NCBI RefSeq assembly: GCF_044197065.1
Contig: NZ_JBIQOI010000010.1
Location: 62,001-126,000, forward strand
DNA from: Kluyvera ascorbata_C
GTDB lineage: Bacteria > Pseudomonadota > Gammaproteobacteria > Enterobacterales > Enterobacteriaceae
Length of the DNA stretch: 64,000 bases
Reading direction: 5' to 3'
The position numbers were made by a program, and so were the translations under genes. Every line of letters begins with the position of its first letter. The stretch's first letter is position 1. Shown here piece after piece: positions 8,326-16,446 of this stretch. The notes beneath the pieces are model-generated. The model worked only from the letters and a program-made list of their open reading frames with translations, was not told where the DNA came from and searched no databases.

Positions 8326-9084
8326 ATGAAACAAACACAACGTCATGACGCGATAATCGAGCTGGTAAAACTTCAGGGATATGTGAGTACCGAAGAGCTG
8401 GTGGAGCATTTTTCCGTCAGCCCCCAGACTATTCGTCGTGATTTGAATGACCTTGCGGATCAGAAAAAAATCCTGCGTCACCACGGTGGCGCGGCGCTGC
8501 CGTCCAGCTCGGTGAACGCCTCCTGGCATGACCGTAAGGCGACCCTGGCGTTAGAAAAAGAGCGCATTGCCCAGAAGGTGGCAAGCCAGATCCCGAACGG
8601 CTCCGCGCTGTTTATCGATATTGGCACCACGCCGGAAGCGGTGGCTCACGCGCTGCTCAATCACAGCGATCTGCGCATTGTGACCAACAACCTGAACGTG
8701 GCTAACACGCTGATGGTGAAAGAAGATTTCCGCATTATCCTGGCCGGCGGTGAACTGCGCAGCCGGGACGGTGGGATTATCGGGGAAGCGACGCTCGACT
8801 TTATCTCCCAGTTCCGTCTGGATTTCGGCATTCTGGGGATTAGCGGCATCGACAGCGATGGTTCGCTGCTGGAGTTTGACTACCACGAGGTGCGCACCAA
8901 GCGTGCGATTATCGACAACTCCCGCCATGTGATTCTGGTCGTCGACCATTCAAAATTTGGTCGTAATGCGATGGTGAACATGGGCAGCATCAGCCTGGTG
9001 GATGCGGTCTTTACCGACGTTCTGCCGCCGCCGGGCGTGATGCAGGTGATTGCGGAAAATGATGTGCAGCTTGAGCTGTGCTGA
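8326..9084 (+). CDS. glpR: Glycerol-3-phosphate regulon repressor GlpR
   Basis: This 252-residue DeoR-family repressor releases DNA when bound to glycerol-3-phosphate. The N-terminal winged helix-turn-helix is about residues 5-57, with VSTEELVEHFSVSPQTIRRD as recognition region. The sugar-phosphate-isomerase-like sensor domain follows, with DIGTTPEAVA and RSRDGGIIGEATLD. The reading frame is intact; some laboratory E. coli K-12 lines carry a glpR frameshift. It is last in glpEGR and likely acts on the operators at 6836-6874. Confidence 0.96.
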   Translation: MKQTQRHDAIIELVKLQGYVSTEELVEHFSVSPQTIRRDLNDLADQKKILRHHGGAALPSSSVNASWHDRKATLALEKERIAQKVASQIPNGSALFIDIGTTPEAVAHALLNHSDLRIVTNNLNVANTLMVKEDFRIILAGGELRSRDGGIIGEATLDFISQFRLDFGILGISGIDSDGSLLEFDYHEVRTKRAIIDNSRHVILVVDHSKFGRNAMVNMGSISLVDAVFTDVLPPPGVMQVIAENDVQLELC

Positions 9085-9091
9085 ATTATAT

Positions 9092-9129
9092 GGCCCGGAG
9101 TCGGCGCTGTGCGCCTCGTCCGGGCTACG
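9092..9129. repeat. REP-like palindrome after glpR
   Basis: An imperfect palindrome with GCCCGGA and TCCGGGC outer arms and a GGCGC/GCGCC inner stem lies between the convergent ends of glpR and the transporter. A nearly identical copy sits at 40529-40563. It is probably a transcript-stabilising or transcription-limiting structure. Confidence 0.75.
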
Positions 9130-9132
9130 GGT

Positions 9133-10500
9133 TTAAGACATCTGCTGCTGGAATTTACCTTCGCTGAGATCGGTGACGATATGGTTCATGCGATCTTCCG
9201 TCAGGCGATAATAGCGGATGGAAATGGCGGTAATCAGGTAGAAGATGGCCGGCAGTACCGTAAACAGGATTAATACCCCGCGGATAGCTTCCGCTGATTG
9301 CTGCTCAACTCCCGCCTGATAGCCATAGAACGCCAGGCCCCAGCCGGTCAGCGCACCGCCGATGGCGACGCCCAGTTTGATAATAAAGATATTGGCTGCC
9401 ACATTCATACCGGTAATACGGCGCTGGGTTTTCCATTCGCCATAGTTATTTGCATCGGTAATCATGGACCACTGCAACGGAGCGTTAATACCCTGAAGGA
9501 TATTAAGGACAACGTGAACGATAAACGCTGGCATCCAATATTCGGTAGGCAGAACCAGGAATAGTAAGCCGAATAAAGCGCTGAGCACGTTTATCCACAC
9601 CGAAGCGCGAATTTTACACATCCACGAGCCAATATATTTTGCCATCAGGCTACCAATGACGGCGGCAATGGTTGTCGCCAGCATAAAGATGGAAATAACG
9701 CTGCTGCCCTGATGCAGAATATATTGTACGAAATAAACCAGCAGCCCACCGCGCACCACCACGCCGCAGAGCATCGCCAGATTATATACCGACAGAACAC
9801 ACCACTGATCGTTTTTCATTAGAATGCGTACATCGCGCAGAATGTTCAGGTTCTCTTCTTTTACTGGCGTAATACGCTCGCGGGTGGTCATAAAGCAGAT
9901 CAGGAACATGATGCAGCCGATAACGCCGAAAATCCCCATCGCCCATTGCATGCCGCTGGCTCTGTCGCCGGGAGCAATCAGGTCTGCCAGCGGCAGGATC
10001 AGCGCGGTACCCATTGCGCCGCCAATTGGCGCAACGGCAAAGCGCCAGGATTGCAGGGAGAGGTTTTCTCGTGGGTCTGCGGTAATAGCCGCGCCCAGCG
10101 AGCAGTAAGGGATATTGATTGCCGTATACATCAGCGTCATAAATATATAGGCGACGACGGCGTAGACTATTTTCCCGGTTTGTTCGAAGTTTGGTGTGGA
10201 ATATACCAGCACGCAGCTCACGGCAAACGGAACGCAAATAATCAGCAACCAAGGGCGGAAACGGCCCCAGCGACTTTTGGTTTGGTCAGCAATTGCGCCC
10301 ATAATCGGGTCGGTAATGGCGTCCAATACCCTGACAACTAAAAATAACGTCCCCATTACCGCCGGGGGTAATCCATAGATGTTCGTATAGAAATAAGCAA
10401 GAATAGCAACAGAAGAGTCGAATACGATATGGCTAGCAGCATCGCCCAGGCCAAATCCAAACTTCTCTTTATTGCTGACTTTTTCGGTTAATGCCGACAT
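9133..10500 (-). CDS. GPH-family (MFS) sugar:cation symporter, orphan
   Basis: This 455-residue polytopic inner-membrane protein has about 12 membrane helices. The GPH signature is clear at residues 60-84: DAITDPIMGAIADQTK then SRWGRFRPW. A second typical element is the INIPYCSLGAAIT segment near residue 128. By recall it resembles the YicJ/UidB/MelB group, which import glycosides such as xylosides, glucuronides or melibiose with H+ or Na+. The substrate cannot be read from sequence, and no glycosidase gene lies beside it, unlike most family members. Codon use resembles the backbone. In E. coli K-12 this interval (glpR to malT) carries the rtc RNA-repair genes instead. AAGGTGA is its Shine-Dalgarno sequence. 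Confidence 0.85.
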   Translation of the reverse strand: MSALTEKVSNKEKFGFGLGDAASHIVFDSSVAILAYFYTNIYGLPPAVMGTLFLVVRVLDAITDPIMGAIADQTKSRWGRFRPWLLIICVPFAVSCVLVYSTPNFEQTGKIVYAVVAYIFMTLMYTAINIPYCSLGAAITADPRENLSLQSWRFAVAPIGGAMGTALILPLADLIAPGDRASGMQWAMGIFGVIGCIMFLICFMTTRERITPVKEENLNILRDVRILMKNDQWCVLSVYNLAMLCGVVVRGGLLVYFVQYILHQGSSVISIFMLATTIAAVIGSLMAKYIGSWMCKIRASVWINVLSALFGLLFLVLPTEYWMPAFIVHVVLNILQGINAPLQWSMITDANNYGEWKTQRRITGMNVAANIFIIKLGVAIGGALTGWGLAFYGYQAGVEQQSAEAIRGVLILFTVLPAIFYLITAISIRYYRLTEDRMNHIVTDLSEGKFQQQMS

Positions 10501-10503
10501 AGG

Positions 10504-10556
10504 GTCACCTTTTTATTATTACGTGCCAACATACGACACTATTTATAAAAGGTGAC
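10504..10556 (-). promoter_or_regulatory. 10-bp inverted repeat overlapping the transporter's ribosome binding site
   Basis: GTCACCTTTT (10504-10513) is exactly complementary to AAAAGGTGAC (10547-10556). On the coding strand the 3' arm contains the Shine-Dalgarno AAGGTGA 7 bp before the ATG at 10500, and the 5' arm is a perfect anti-Shine-Dalgarno 33 bp upstream. If transcription starts upstream of 10556 the ribosome site could be masked. A TATAAAT-like -10 also lies at about 10540-10546, in which case the repeat would be a DNA operator. Confidence 0.5.
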
Positions 10557-10646
10557 TCTCAGCCTGAGTATTCTAATTTTTCACTTTGGGCTTATGTTAA
10601 TTCTCTAATGTGACGCAGCTATCTCTTTGCTATTTGATGCGTGCCA

Positions 10647-10716
10647 CGCCGGATGGCGGCTACGCCTTATTCGGCCTACAACGTATGTAGGCCTGATGGC
10701 GTAGCGCCATCAGGCA
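10647..10716. repeat. Pair of REP elements after malT
   Basis: Two palindromic units in opposite orientation, CGCCGGATGGCGGCTACGCC... and GTAGGCCTGATGGCGTAGCG..., form a BIME-like pair between the 3' end of malT (stop at 10721) and the upstream region of the transporter. They likely stabilise the malT transcript 3' end. Confidence 0.85.
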
Positions 10717-10720
10717 CAAA

Positions 10721-13426
10721 TTACACGCCGTAGCCCATCATCTTCAGCAGGTTCTGCGCGTGCAGTACCGCGTCCTGACGGTGCGCCACGCCGAGCTTCT
10801 GATAGAGGTTACGGATATGCGTTTTGATGGTGGTTGCTGCGACGTCCAGTTCGCCGGCAATCTGCTCGTTGCTGTAGCCCGAGTAGATAAGCCCCAGAAC
10901 CTGCCACTCACGCTGGGTGAGCGGGCTGGTGCGGATAAGCTCCGGCACTTCCGGGTGATTCAACAGGCGCTCGACGAAGCTTTCATCGAAGTGGGCAAAC
11001 TTGTGGCGGTGGTGCTGGTTAATCTCACGCAGAATGCGCTGAGCGCGGTGCTGGTCGAGCTCCGGCAGCGTATTGAGCTGAATTAACTGACGCAGCTGCT
11101 GCGCCATCGCTTCACCTTCAATAACGAAGTGACTGATAAACCCGGTGCGGTTAGCAAGCTGCAACGCTTCCAGCAGTACGCGCTGGGCTTCATTCTTGTT
11201 ACCCGCCTGCCAGTGCAGTTGGTTGAGCAGCAGCAGGTTACGGTTGAGATCGCTCATTAAGCGCAGCGCGCGTGCGTTTTCGTTTAACTCCTCCAGCACC
11301 ATCTCGGCGGAGTCGAACTCGCCAAGCAGGATCTGCGCACGGGCGATGTTACGCCACTGGCCTTGCAGGAAGTGGTTATTGGCAAACTCCGGCTTTGGCG
11401 TATGGCGCAGCCAGTTGGCCGCCGCTTTTTTGTCGCCAACCATCTGCCAGTAAATGACCCGCACTTTATCGGCGTTGGAGACCCAATCGCTGTGGTACGC
11501 GCCGTTACCGAGCAGGTTTTCAAGGCGGTTCAGGCGGTTGCGGGCGTTATCCAGATCGCCGCGCGCCAGCGAGCACTGTACCTGTAGCGTCAGGCACTGG
11601 AGCTGCTGCTGCGGCTGGAAGCCGCTCAATACTTCAATACCGGTGCGTGCGGCGGTTTCGGCTTCATCAAGACGCGCCCAAGCCCACAGCAGCTGCGCGC
11701 GGATGCGCAGCAGGAATTCGTGCATCGGTAGCTGTTCAAGATGCTGCTCGTGGATCAGTTGGAAGCCTTTTTCCTGGCACTCCCAGGCGGCCTGCAGGAA
11801 GCCCTGAGCAAACAGGATTTCGCTTTGCTGGATAAGACTCCACAGCGCGTAATGCCAGATATCATGGCGGCGCGCCATCTGTTCGGTTTGCTGCATCACG
11901 GCAATAGACTGGCTCAGCAGCCCTTTGCAGTGCAGTACCTCACCGTGTACCGAGGTGGCAACGATGCGGCTATAGAAGTTCGCCAGCGGCAGCTCCTCGA
12001 GCGCGACCGTAGACAGGCGTTCCGCTTCGTCCTGGTCACCGTCGTTAATCGCCACCTGGGCGCGCAGGGCGTTGAAATCGCCGTGCAAAGAGGTGTCCAT
12101 TTCGAAGGTCATCTCCTGCTCGGCGCGCGCCAGCAGGGTGTTCACTTCGCTGTAGCGGTGTTGGCTCTGCATCAGCCAGGCTTGCAGCAGCACCAGGCGC
12201 GGGTTCTCCAGCAGGCTTTCCCACGGCAGGGCCGAGAGTGACTCTTCCAGCAGGGCCAGTTCGCTATGGTGGAACAGACCCCAGGCGTGGTTGAGCAAAA
12301 TATCGCGCAGCATGGTTGGGTCGCCCGCTGCCAGTGCGTGATGAATGGCCTCGCTTGGGAAGCCTTGCGCCATCCAGCTTTCCGCCGCTGCGCGATGAAT
12401 ATCCGGCAGCTCGGTGGCCAGTTCCCACTGGCAGCGTTGGCGCAGGAAGCTACAAAACAGCGGGTGGTAGCTGAACCACTCGCCGGAATTATCCATGCGC
12501 TGCACAAACAGCCCCTGACGCTCAATTTCTTCCAGACGCATTTGACCATTCTCTTCACCGGTTACCCGGGCGATCAGCGCGTCGTTCATTGAACGTAGCA
12601 GCGAGCTTTTCAGCAGGAAGTTGCGGGTCTCAGGGTCAACGTTATCCAGCACTTCATCCACCAGATAATCGGACAGGTGGCTGGCGTTAATGCCCGCCAG
12701 ACGACGCGCGGAGTGCTGTGTGGCGTTGTTGCGCTGACGTGCGGAGAGCGCAATCAGTTGAAGCGCGGTGGCCCAACCGGCAACGTCATCGCACAGACGG
12801 CTGCTTTCTGCGGCCTCAATCGGCGCGGCTAAGCGGCAGTCGAAGAACTGTTTGGTTTCTGCATGGGTAAACGACAGCTGTTGGCTGCCAATCTCCAGCA
12901 GTTGGTCACGCACGCGCAGGTTGGCGATACCCAACTGCGGCAGGTTACGCGACAGCACCACCAGTGTCAGATTTTCTGGCTGATGGCGCAGGAAAAAGCG
13001 CATTGCGTCGTGGATGACAGGGTTCGTTATCAGGTGGTAGTCATCAATGACCAGGTATAGCGGGCGCTGCCATTCGCTTAATTCAATGAATAGCTGAGAG
13101 AATAGGGAGCTCAGGCTAGCGTACTGGCGCTTTTGCACCATATTTTCGCTGGCCTCGCAGTGTCCTCCGGTTGCCTGCTGGATAGCGGCAATGAGGTAAC
13201 TGGCAAAACGTTCCTGCTGGTTATCGCCTTCATCGAGGGAGTACCAGCCCAGGTCGCTCATCCCTGCAGCCCATTGTGAAATAAGCGTTGTCTTTCCATA
13301 GCCAGCCGGACTGGTAATCAGCGCCAGACGATAATTGTTCGCGCCGGAAAGTTTCGCCAACAGCCTGTCGCGAACCACGGTGTGATCGAGACGGACGGGT
13401 CGACTGAGTTTTGACGGAATCAACAT
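10721..13426 (-). CDS. malT: Maltose regulon transcriptional activator MalT
   Basis: This 901-residue STAND-class ATP- and maltotriose-dependent activator has the E. coli length. The Walker A motif SPAGYGKT is at residues 39-46, Walker B is LYLVIDDYHLI near residue 125, and a long helical-repeat sensor domain fills the middle. A LuxR-type helix-turn-helix is at the C-terminus (SPLTQREWQVLGLIYSGYSN and VAATTIKTHIRNLYQKLGV). It activates malPQ and other mal operons. It is divergent from malP across 620 bp that contain a CRP-like site near its promoter and MalT-like boxes near malP. Confidence 0.98.
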   Translation of the reverse strand: MLIPSKLSRPVRLDHTVVRDRLLAKLSGANNYRLALITSPAGYGKTTLISQWAAGMSDLGWYSLDEGDNQQERFASYLIAAIQQATGGHCEASENMVQKRQYASLSSLFSQLFIELSEWQRPLYLVIDDYHLITNPVIHDAMRFFLRHQPENLTLVVLSRNLPQLGIANLRVRDQLLEIGSQQLSFTHAETKQFFDCRLAAPIEAAESSRLCDDVAGWATALQLIALSARQRNNATQHSARRLAGINASHLSDYLVDEVLDNVDPETRNFLLKSSLLRSMNDALIARVTGEENGQMRLEEIERQGLFVQRMDNSGEWFSYHPLFCSFLRQRCQWELATELPDIHRAAAESWMAQGFPSEAIHHALAAGDPTMLRDILLNHAWGLFHHSELALLEESLSALPWESLLENPRLVLLQAWLMQSQHRYSEVNTLLARAEQEMTFEMDTSLHGDFNALRAQVAINDGDQDEAERLSTVALEELPLANFYSRIVATSVHGEVLHCKGLLSQSIAVMQQTEQMARRHDIWHYALWSLIQQSEILFAQGFLQAAWECQEKGFQLIHEQHLEQLPMHEFLLRIRAQLLWAWARLDEAETAARTGIEVLSGFQPQQQLQCLTLQVQCSLARGDLDNARNRLNRLENLLGNGAYHSDWVSNADKVRVIYWQMVGDKKAAANWLRHTPKPEFANNHFLQGQWRNIARAQILLGEFDSAEMVLEELNENARALRLMSDLNRNLLLLNQLHWQAGNKNEAQRVLLEALQLANRTGFISHFVIEGEAMAQQLRQLIQLNTLPELDQHRAQRILREINQHHRHKFAHFDESFVERLLNHPEVPELIRTSPLTQREWQVLGLIYSGYSNEQIAGELDVAATTIKTHIRNLYQKLGVAHRQDAVLHAQNLLKMMGYGV

Positions 13427-13549
13427 AGCTAATCACTTCACTGTGAGGATTGGAAAACGAGATTTTTTTTGCGCTTCGTAATTAATCCATACAAAGGTCG
13501 GTCAAATGACTATGTATTGCAAGTTATGTCCTGATTTGATGTCTTCTAA

Positions 13550-13565
13550 TTTGCTATATGTCACA
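13550..13565 (-). promoter_or_regulatory. Candidate CRP site for malT
   Basis: Read on the malT strand the site is TGTGA-CATATA-GCAAA, one perfect half-site and one weak half-site within AATTGTGACATATAGCAAAT. This is the same asymmetric form as the CRP site I recall upstream of E. coli malT. It lies about 125 bp upstream of the malT start. Confidence 0.6.
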
Positions 13566-13938
13566 ATTTTTTCTATTTAATGCCATCCTCGTAGAATGCC
13601 GCTCAGGGTGCGTAAACCTTGGGTTACATAACTCGTTGTAGTTACGGATGAAATAATGTTTGAGCAAGATCTTAAATAAATAGCGTTAAAAAAGTTTCAC
13701 TTCACGTAAATTTCCGTAGAAATAATACGTATTAATTTGTTGCTTATTTAGTGATGAAATCATTTCCTTATTTACATATTTATCGCAAAACGCCATTTCA
13801 TTTTATGACTCGGCCCGAAGATATCTTCGACGCGATCCGCGACACTGACCTTCTGAACAAGGATGCTCCTTGCTGTATGAAAGTTGAGCGAGATTACCGT
13901 TAACGGCTAACGTTATAGTGGCGGCGATCACACTTTTC

Positions 13939-13984
13939 GCTCATCCCTGCGACTCCTCCCTGTCTAATCCTGGACGGGAGGAGG
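13939..13984. promoter_or_regulatory. Cluster of three MalT boxes upstream of malP
   Basis: Compared with GGGGAKGAGG, CGGGAGGAGG (13975-13984, + strand) matches 9 of 10. On the minus strand, positions 13952-13961 and 13939-13948 each match 8 of 10. Multiple MalT boxes in mixed orientation are expected for MalT-dependent promoters. The malP start is about 62 bp downstream. Confidence 0.6.
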
Positions 13985-14046
13985 AAGTCCCTCATTCAGC
14001 CAGGCACACTAACGCCAATGTCTATGTAAAAGGATTCGAATTCGCT

Positions 14047-16437
14047 ATGTCACAGCCTACTTTCAATCACGATTCATTCCAGGCTGCCCTGACGCGTCAG
14101 TGGCAGCGATTTGGCTTACAGGCCGCCACCGAAATGACATCCCACCAGTGGTGGCAGGCTGTGAGCGGCGCGCTGGCAGAACAGCTCTCTGCGCAGCCGG
14201 TAGCGGAACCGGCAAAAGATCAGCGCCACGTGAACTACATCTCAATGGAGTTCCTGATTGGCCGCCTGACCGGCAACAACCTGCTTAACCTCGGCTGGTA
14301 CGAAGGGGTTTGCGAGGCGCTGAAAGCCTACAACATCAACCTGACTGACCTGCTGGAAGAAGAGACTGACCCGGCGCTGGGTAACGGTGGTCTGGGCCGT
14401 CTGGCAGCCTGCTTCCTTGACTCGATGGCGACCGTTGGCCAGTCGGCGACCGGCTATGGTCTGAATTATCAGTACGGTCTGTTCCGCCAGTCCTTCGACG
14501 ATGGTCATCAGATGGAAGCACCGGACGACTGGCAGCGCGGCAGCTACCCGTGGTTCCGTCACAATGCGGCGCTGGATGTACAGGTGGGCATTGGCGGTAA
14601 AGTTGTCAAAGGGGAATGGCAGCCGGCGTTCACCATCACCGGTGAAGCCTGGGATCTGCCGGTGCTGGGCTACCGTAACGGCGTAGCACAACCGCTGCGT
14701 CTGTGGCAGGCCAAGCACGCGCATCCGTTTAACCTGACCAAATTCAACGACGGTGATTTCCTGCGCGCAGAGCAGCAGGGCATCGACGCCGAAAAGCTGA
14801 CCAAAGTGCTCTACCCGAACGACAACCACACTGCGGGTAAAAAGCTGCGCCTGATGCAGCAGTACTTCCAGTGCGCCTGCTCCGTGGCTGACATTCTGCG
14901 TCGTCACCATCTGGCGGGCCGTAAGCTGCATGAGCTGGCTGACTTTGAAGTTATCCAGCTTAACGATACGCACCCAACCATCGCCATTCCTGAGCTGCTG
15001 CGCGTGCTGATTGATGAGCACCAGATGAGCTGGGACGATGCCTGGGCCATTACCAGCAAAACCTTCGCCTACACCAACCACACCCTGATGCCAGAAGCGC
15101 TGGAGTGCTGGGATGAGAAGCTGGTGAAAGCGCTGCTGCCGCGTCATATGCAGATTATCAAAACGATTAACGACCGCTTTAAGAAGCGGGTTGATGCAAC
15201 CTGGCCGGGCGATGAAGCCGTCTGGGCGAAACTTGCCGTGGTGCACAACAAGCAGGTTCGCATGGCGAACATGTGCGTGGTAAGCGGCTTTGCGGTTAAC
15301 GGCGTTGCGGCGCTGCACTCTGACCTGGTGGTGAAAGACCTGTTCCCGGAATATCACCAGCTGTGGCCGACCCGTTTCCATAACGTGACTAACGGCATCA
15401 CGCCGCGTCGCTGGATCAAACAGTGCAACCCGGCCCTTGCCGCACTGCTGGATAAATCGCTGAAAAAAGAGTGGGCGAACGACCTCGATCAACTGATCAA
15501 TCTGGAAAAATACGCGGACGATGCGAAGTTCCGTAAGCAGTACCGCGACATTAAGCTGGCGAACAAAGAGCGTCTGGTGAAGTTTGTCAAAGCGCGCACC
15601 GGCATTGAGATCTTCAGCAACGCCATTTTTGATATCCAAATCAAACGTCTGCACGAGTACAAACGTCAGCACCTGAACCTGCTGCACATTCTAGCGCTGT
15701 ACAAAGAAATTCGCGAAAACCCAGAGGCTGACCGCGTACCGCGCGTGTTCCTGTTCGGGGCGAAGGCGGCACCGGGTTACTATCTGGCGAAGAATATTAT
15801 CTTTGCTATCAACAAGGTGGCTGAAGCGGTCAACAACGACCCGAAAGTGGGTGATAAGCTGAAAGTGGTCTTCCTGCCGGATTACTGTGTATCCGCGGCG
15901 GAGATGCTGATCCCGGCTGCGGATGTCTCTGAACAGATTTCTACGGCGGGTAAAGAAGCCTCCGGTACCGGCAACATGAAGCTGGCGCTCAACGGCGCGC
16001 TGACCGTGGGGACGCTGGACGGTGCGAACGTGGAGATCGCTGAGCAGGTGGGCTCTGAGAACATCTTCATCTTCGGCCATACCGTCGAGCAGGTGAAAGC
16101 ACTCAAAGCCAAAGGCTACGATCCGCTGAAATGGCGTAAAGCCGACAAGCTGCTGGACGCGGTGCTCAAAGAGCTGGAAAGCGGCAAATACAGCGACGGC
16201 GACAAGCACGCTTTCGACCAGATGCTGCACAGCATCGGTAAGCAGGGCGGTGACCCGTACCTGGTGATGGCAGACTTTGCGGCTTATGTTGAAGCGCAGA
16301 AACAGGTGGATGTGCTCTACCGCGACCAGGAAGCGTGGACCCGTGCGGCAATCCTGAACACCGCTCGCTGCGGCATGTTCAGCTCTGACCGTTCTATCCG
16401 CGATTATCAGAAACGTATCTGGCAGGCAAAACGCTAA
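14047..16437 (+). CDS. malP: Maltodextrin phosphorylase MalP
   Basis: This 796-residue GT35 enzyme phosphorolyses linear maltodextrins to glucose-1-phosphate. The pyridoxal-phosphate lysine is K645 in EASGTGNMKLALNGALTVG, and DPALGNGGLGRLA marks the active-site loop. I start at ATG 14047 (MSQPTFNHD) because AAGGA lies 13 bp upstream and the resulting length equals the E. coli enzyme within a residue. malQ follows after 9 bp, so malPQ is one operon driven by MalT. It is paralogous to glgP at 1031. Confidence 0.97.
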   Translation: MSQPTFNHDSFQAALTRQWQRFGLQAATEMTSHQWWQAVSGALAEQLSAQPVAEPAKDQRHVNYISMEFLIGRLTGNNLLNLGWYEGVCEALKAYNINLTDLLEEETDPALGNGGLGRLAACFLDSMATVGQSATGYGLNYQYGLFRQSFDDGHQMEAPDDWQRGSYPWFRHNAALDVQVGIGGKVVKGEWQPAFTITGEAWDLPVLGYRNGVAQPLRLWQAKHAHPFNLTKFNDGDFLRAEQQGIDAEKLTKVLYPNDNHTAGKKLRLMQQYFQCACSVADILRRHHLAGRKLHELADFEVIQLNDTHPTIAIPELLRVLIDEHQMSWDDAWAITSKTFAYTNHTLMPEALECWDEKLVKALLPRHMQIIKTINDRFKKRVDATWPGDEAVWAKLAVVHNKQVRMANMCVVSGFAVNGVAALHSDLVVKDLFPEYHQLWPTRFHNVTNGITPRRWIKQCNPALAALLDKSLKKEWANDLDQLINLEKYADDAKFRKQYRDIKLANKERLVKFVKARTGIEIFSNAIFDIQIKRLHEYKRQHLNLLHILALYKEIRENPEADRVPRVFLFGAKAAPGYYLAKNIIFAINKVAEAVNNDPKVGDKLKVVFLPDYCVSAAEMLIPAADVSEQISTAGKEASGTGNMKLALNGALTVGTLDGANVEIAEQVGSENIFIFGHTVEQVKALKAKGYDPLKWRKADKLLDAVLKELESGKYSDGDKHAFDQMLHSIGKQGGDPYLVMADFAAYVEAQKQVDVLYRDQEAWTRAAILNTARCGMFSSDRSIRDYQKRIWQAKR

Positions 16438-16446
16438 GGACAGGCC

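Larger units (their letters stand above)
13427..14046. other. Divergent malT-malP regulatory region (no gene)
   Basis: This 620-bp gap contains no supported gene. The malT side is AT-rich and holds a CRP-like site at 13550-13565. The malP side holds three MalT-box-like decamers at 13939-13984. An open frame from the GTG at 13918 merges with malP but runs through the MalT boxes and has no ribosome site, so it is not coding. Confidence 0.8.

Noticed and set aside
13918..14046. N-terminal extension of malP from GTG 13918
   Set aside because: It crosses the MalT boxes, lacks a ribosome site and is not part of known MalP proteins; ATG 14047 has a good site and the right length.
14242..15687. 481-codon open frame antisense to malP
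   Set aside because: It lies wholly opposite a conserved enzyme, starts without a ribosome site, and its composition reflects the codon bias of malP.
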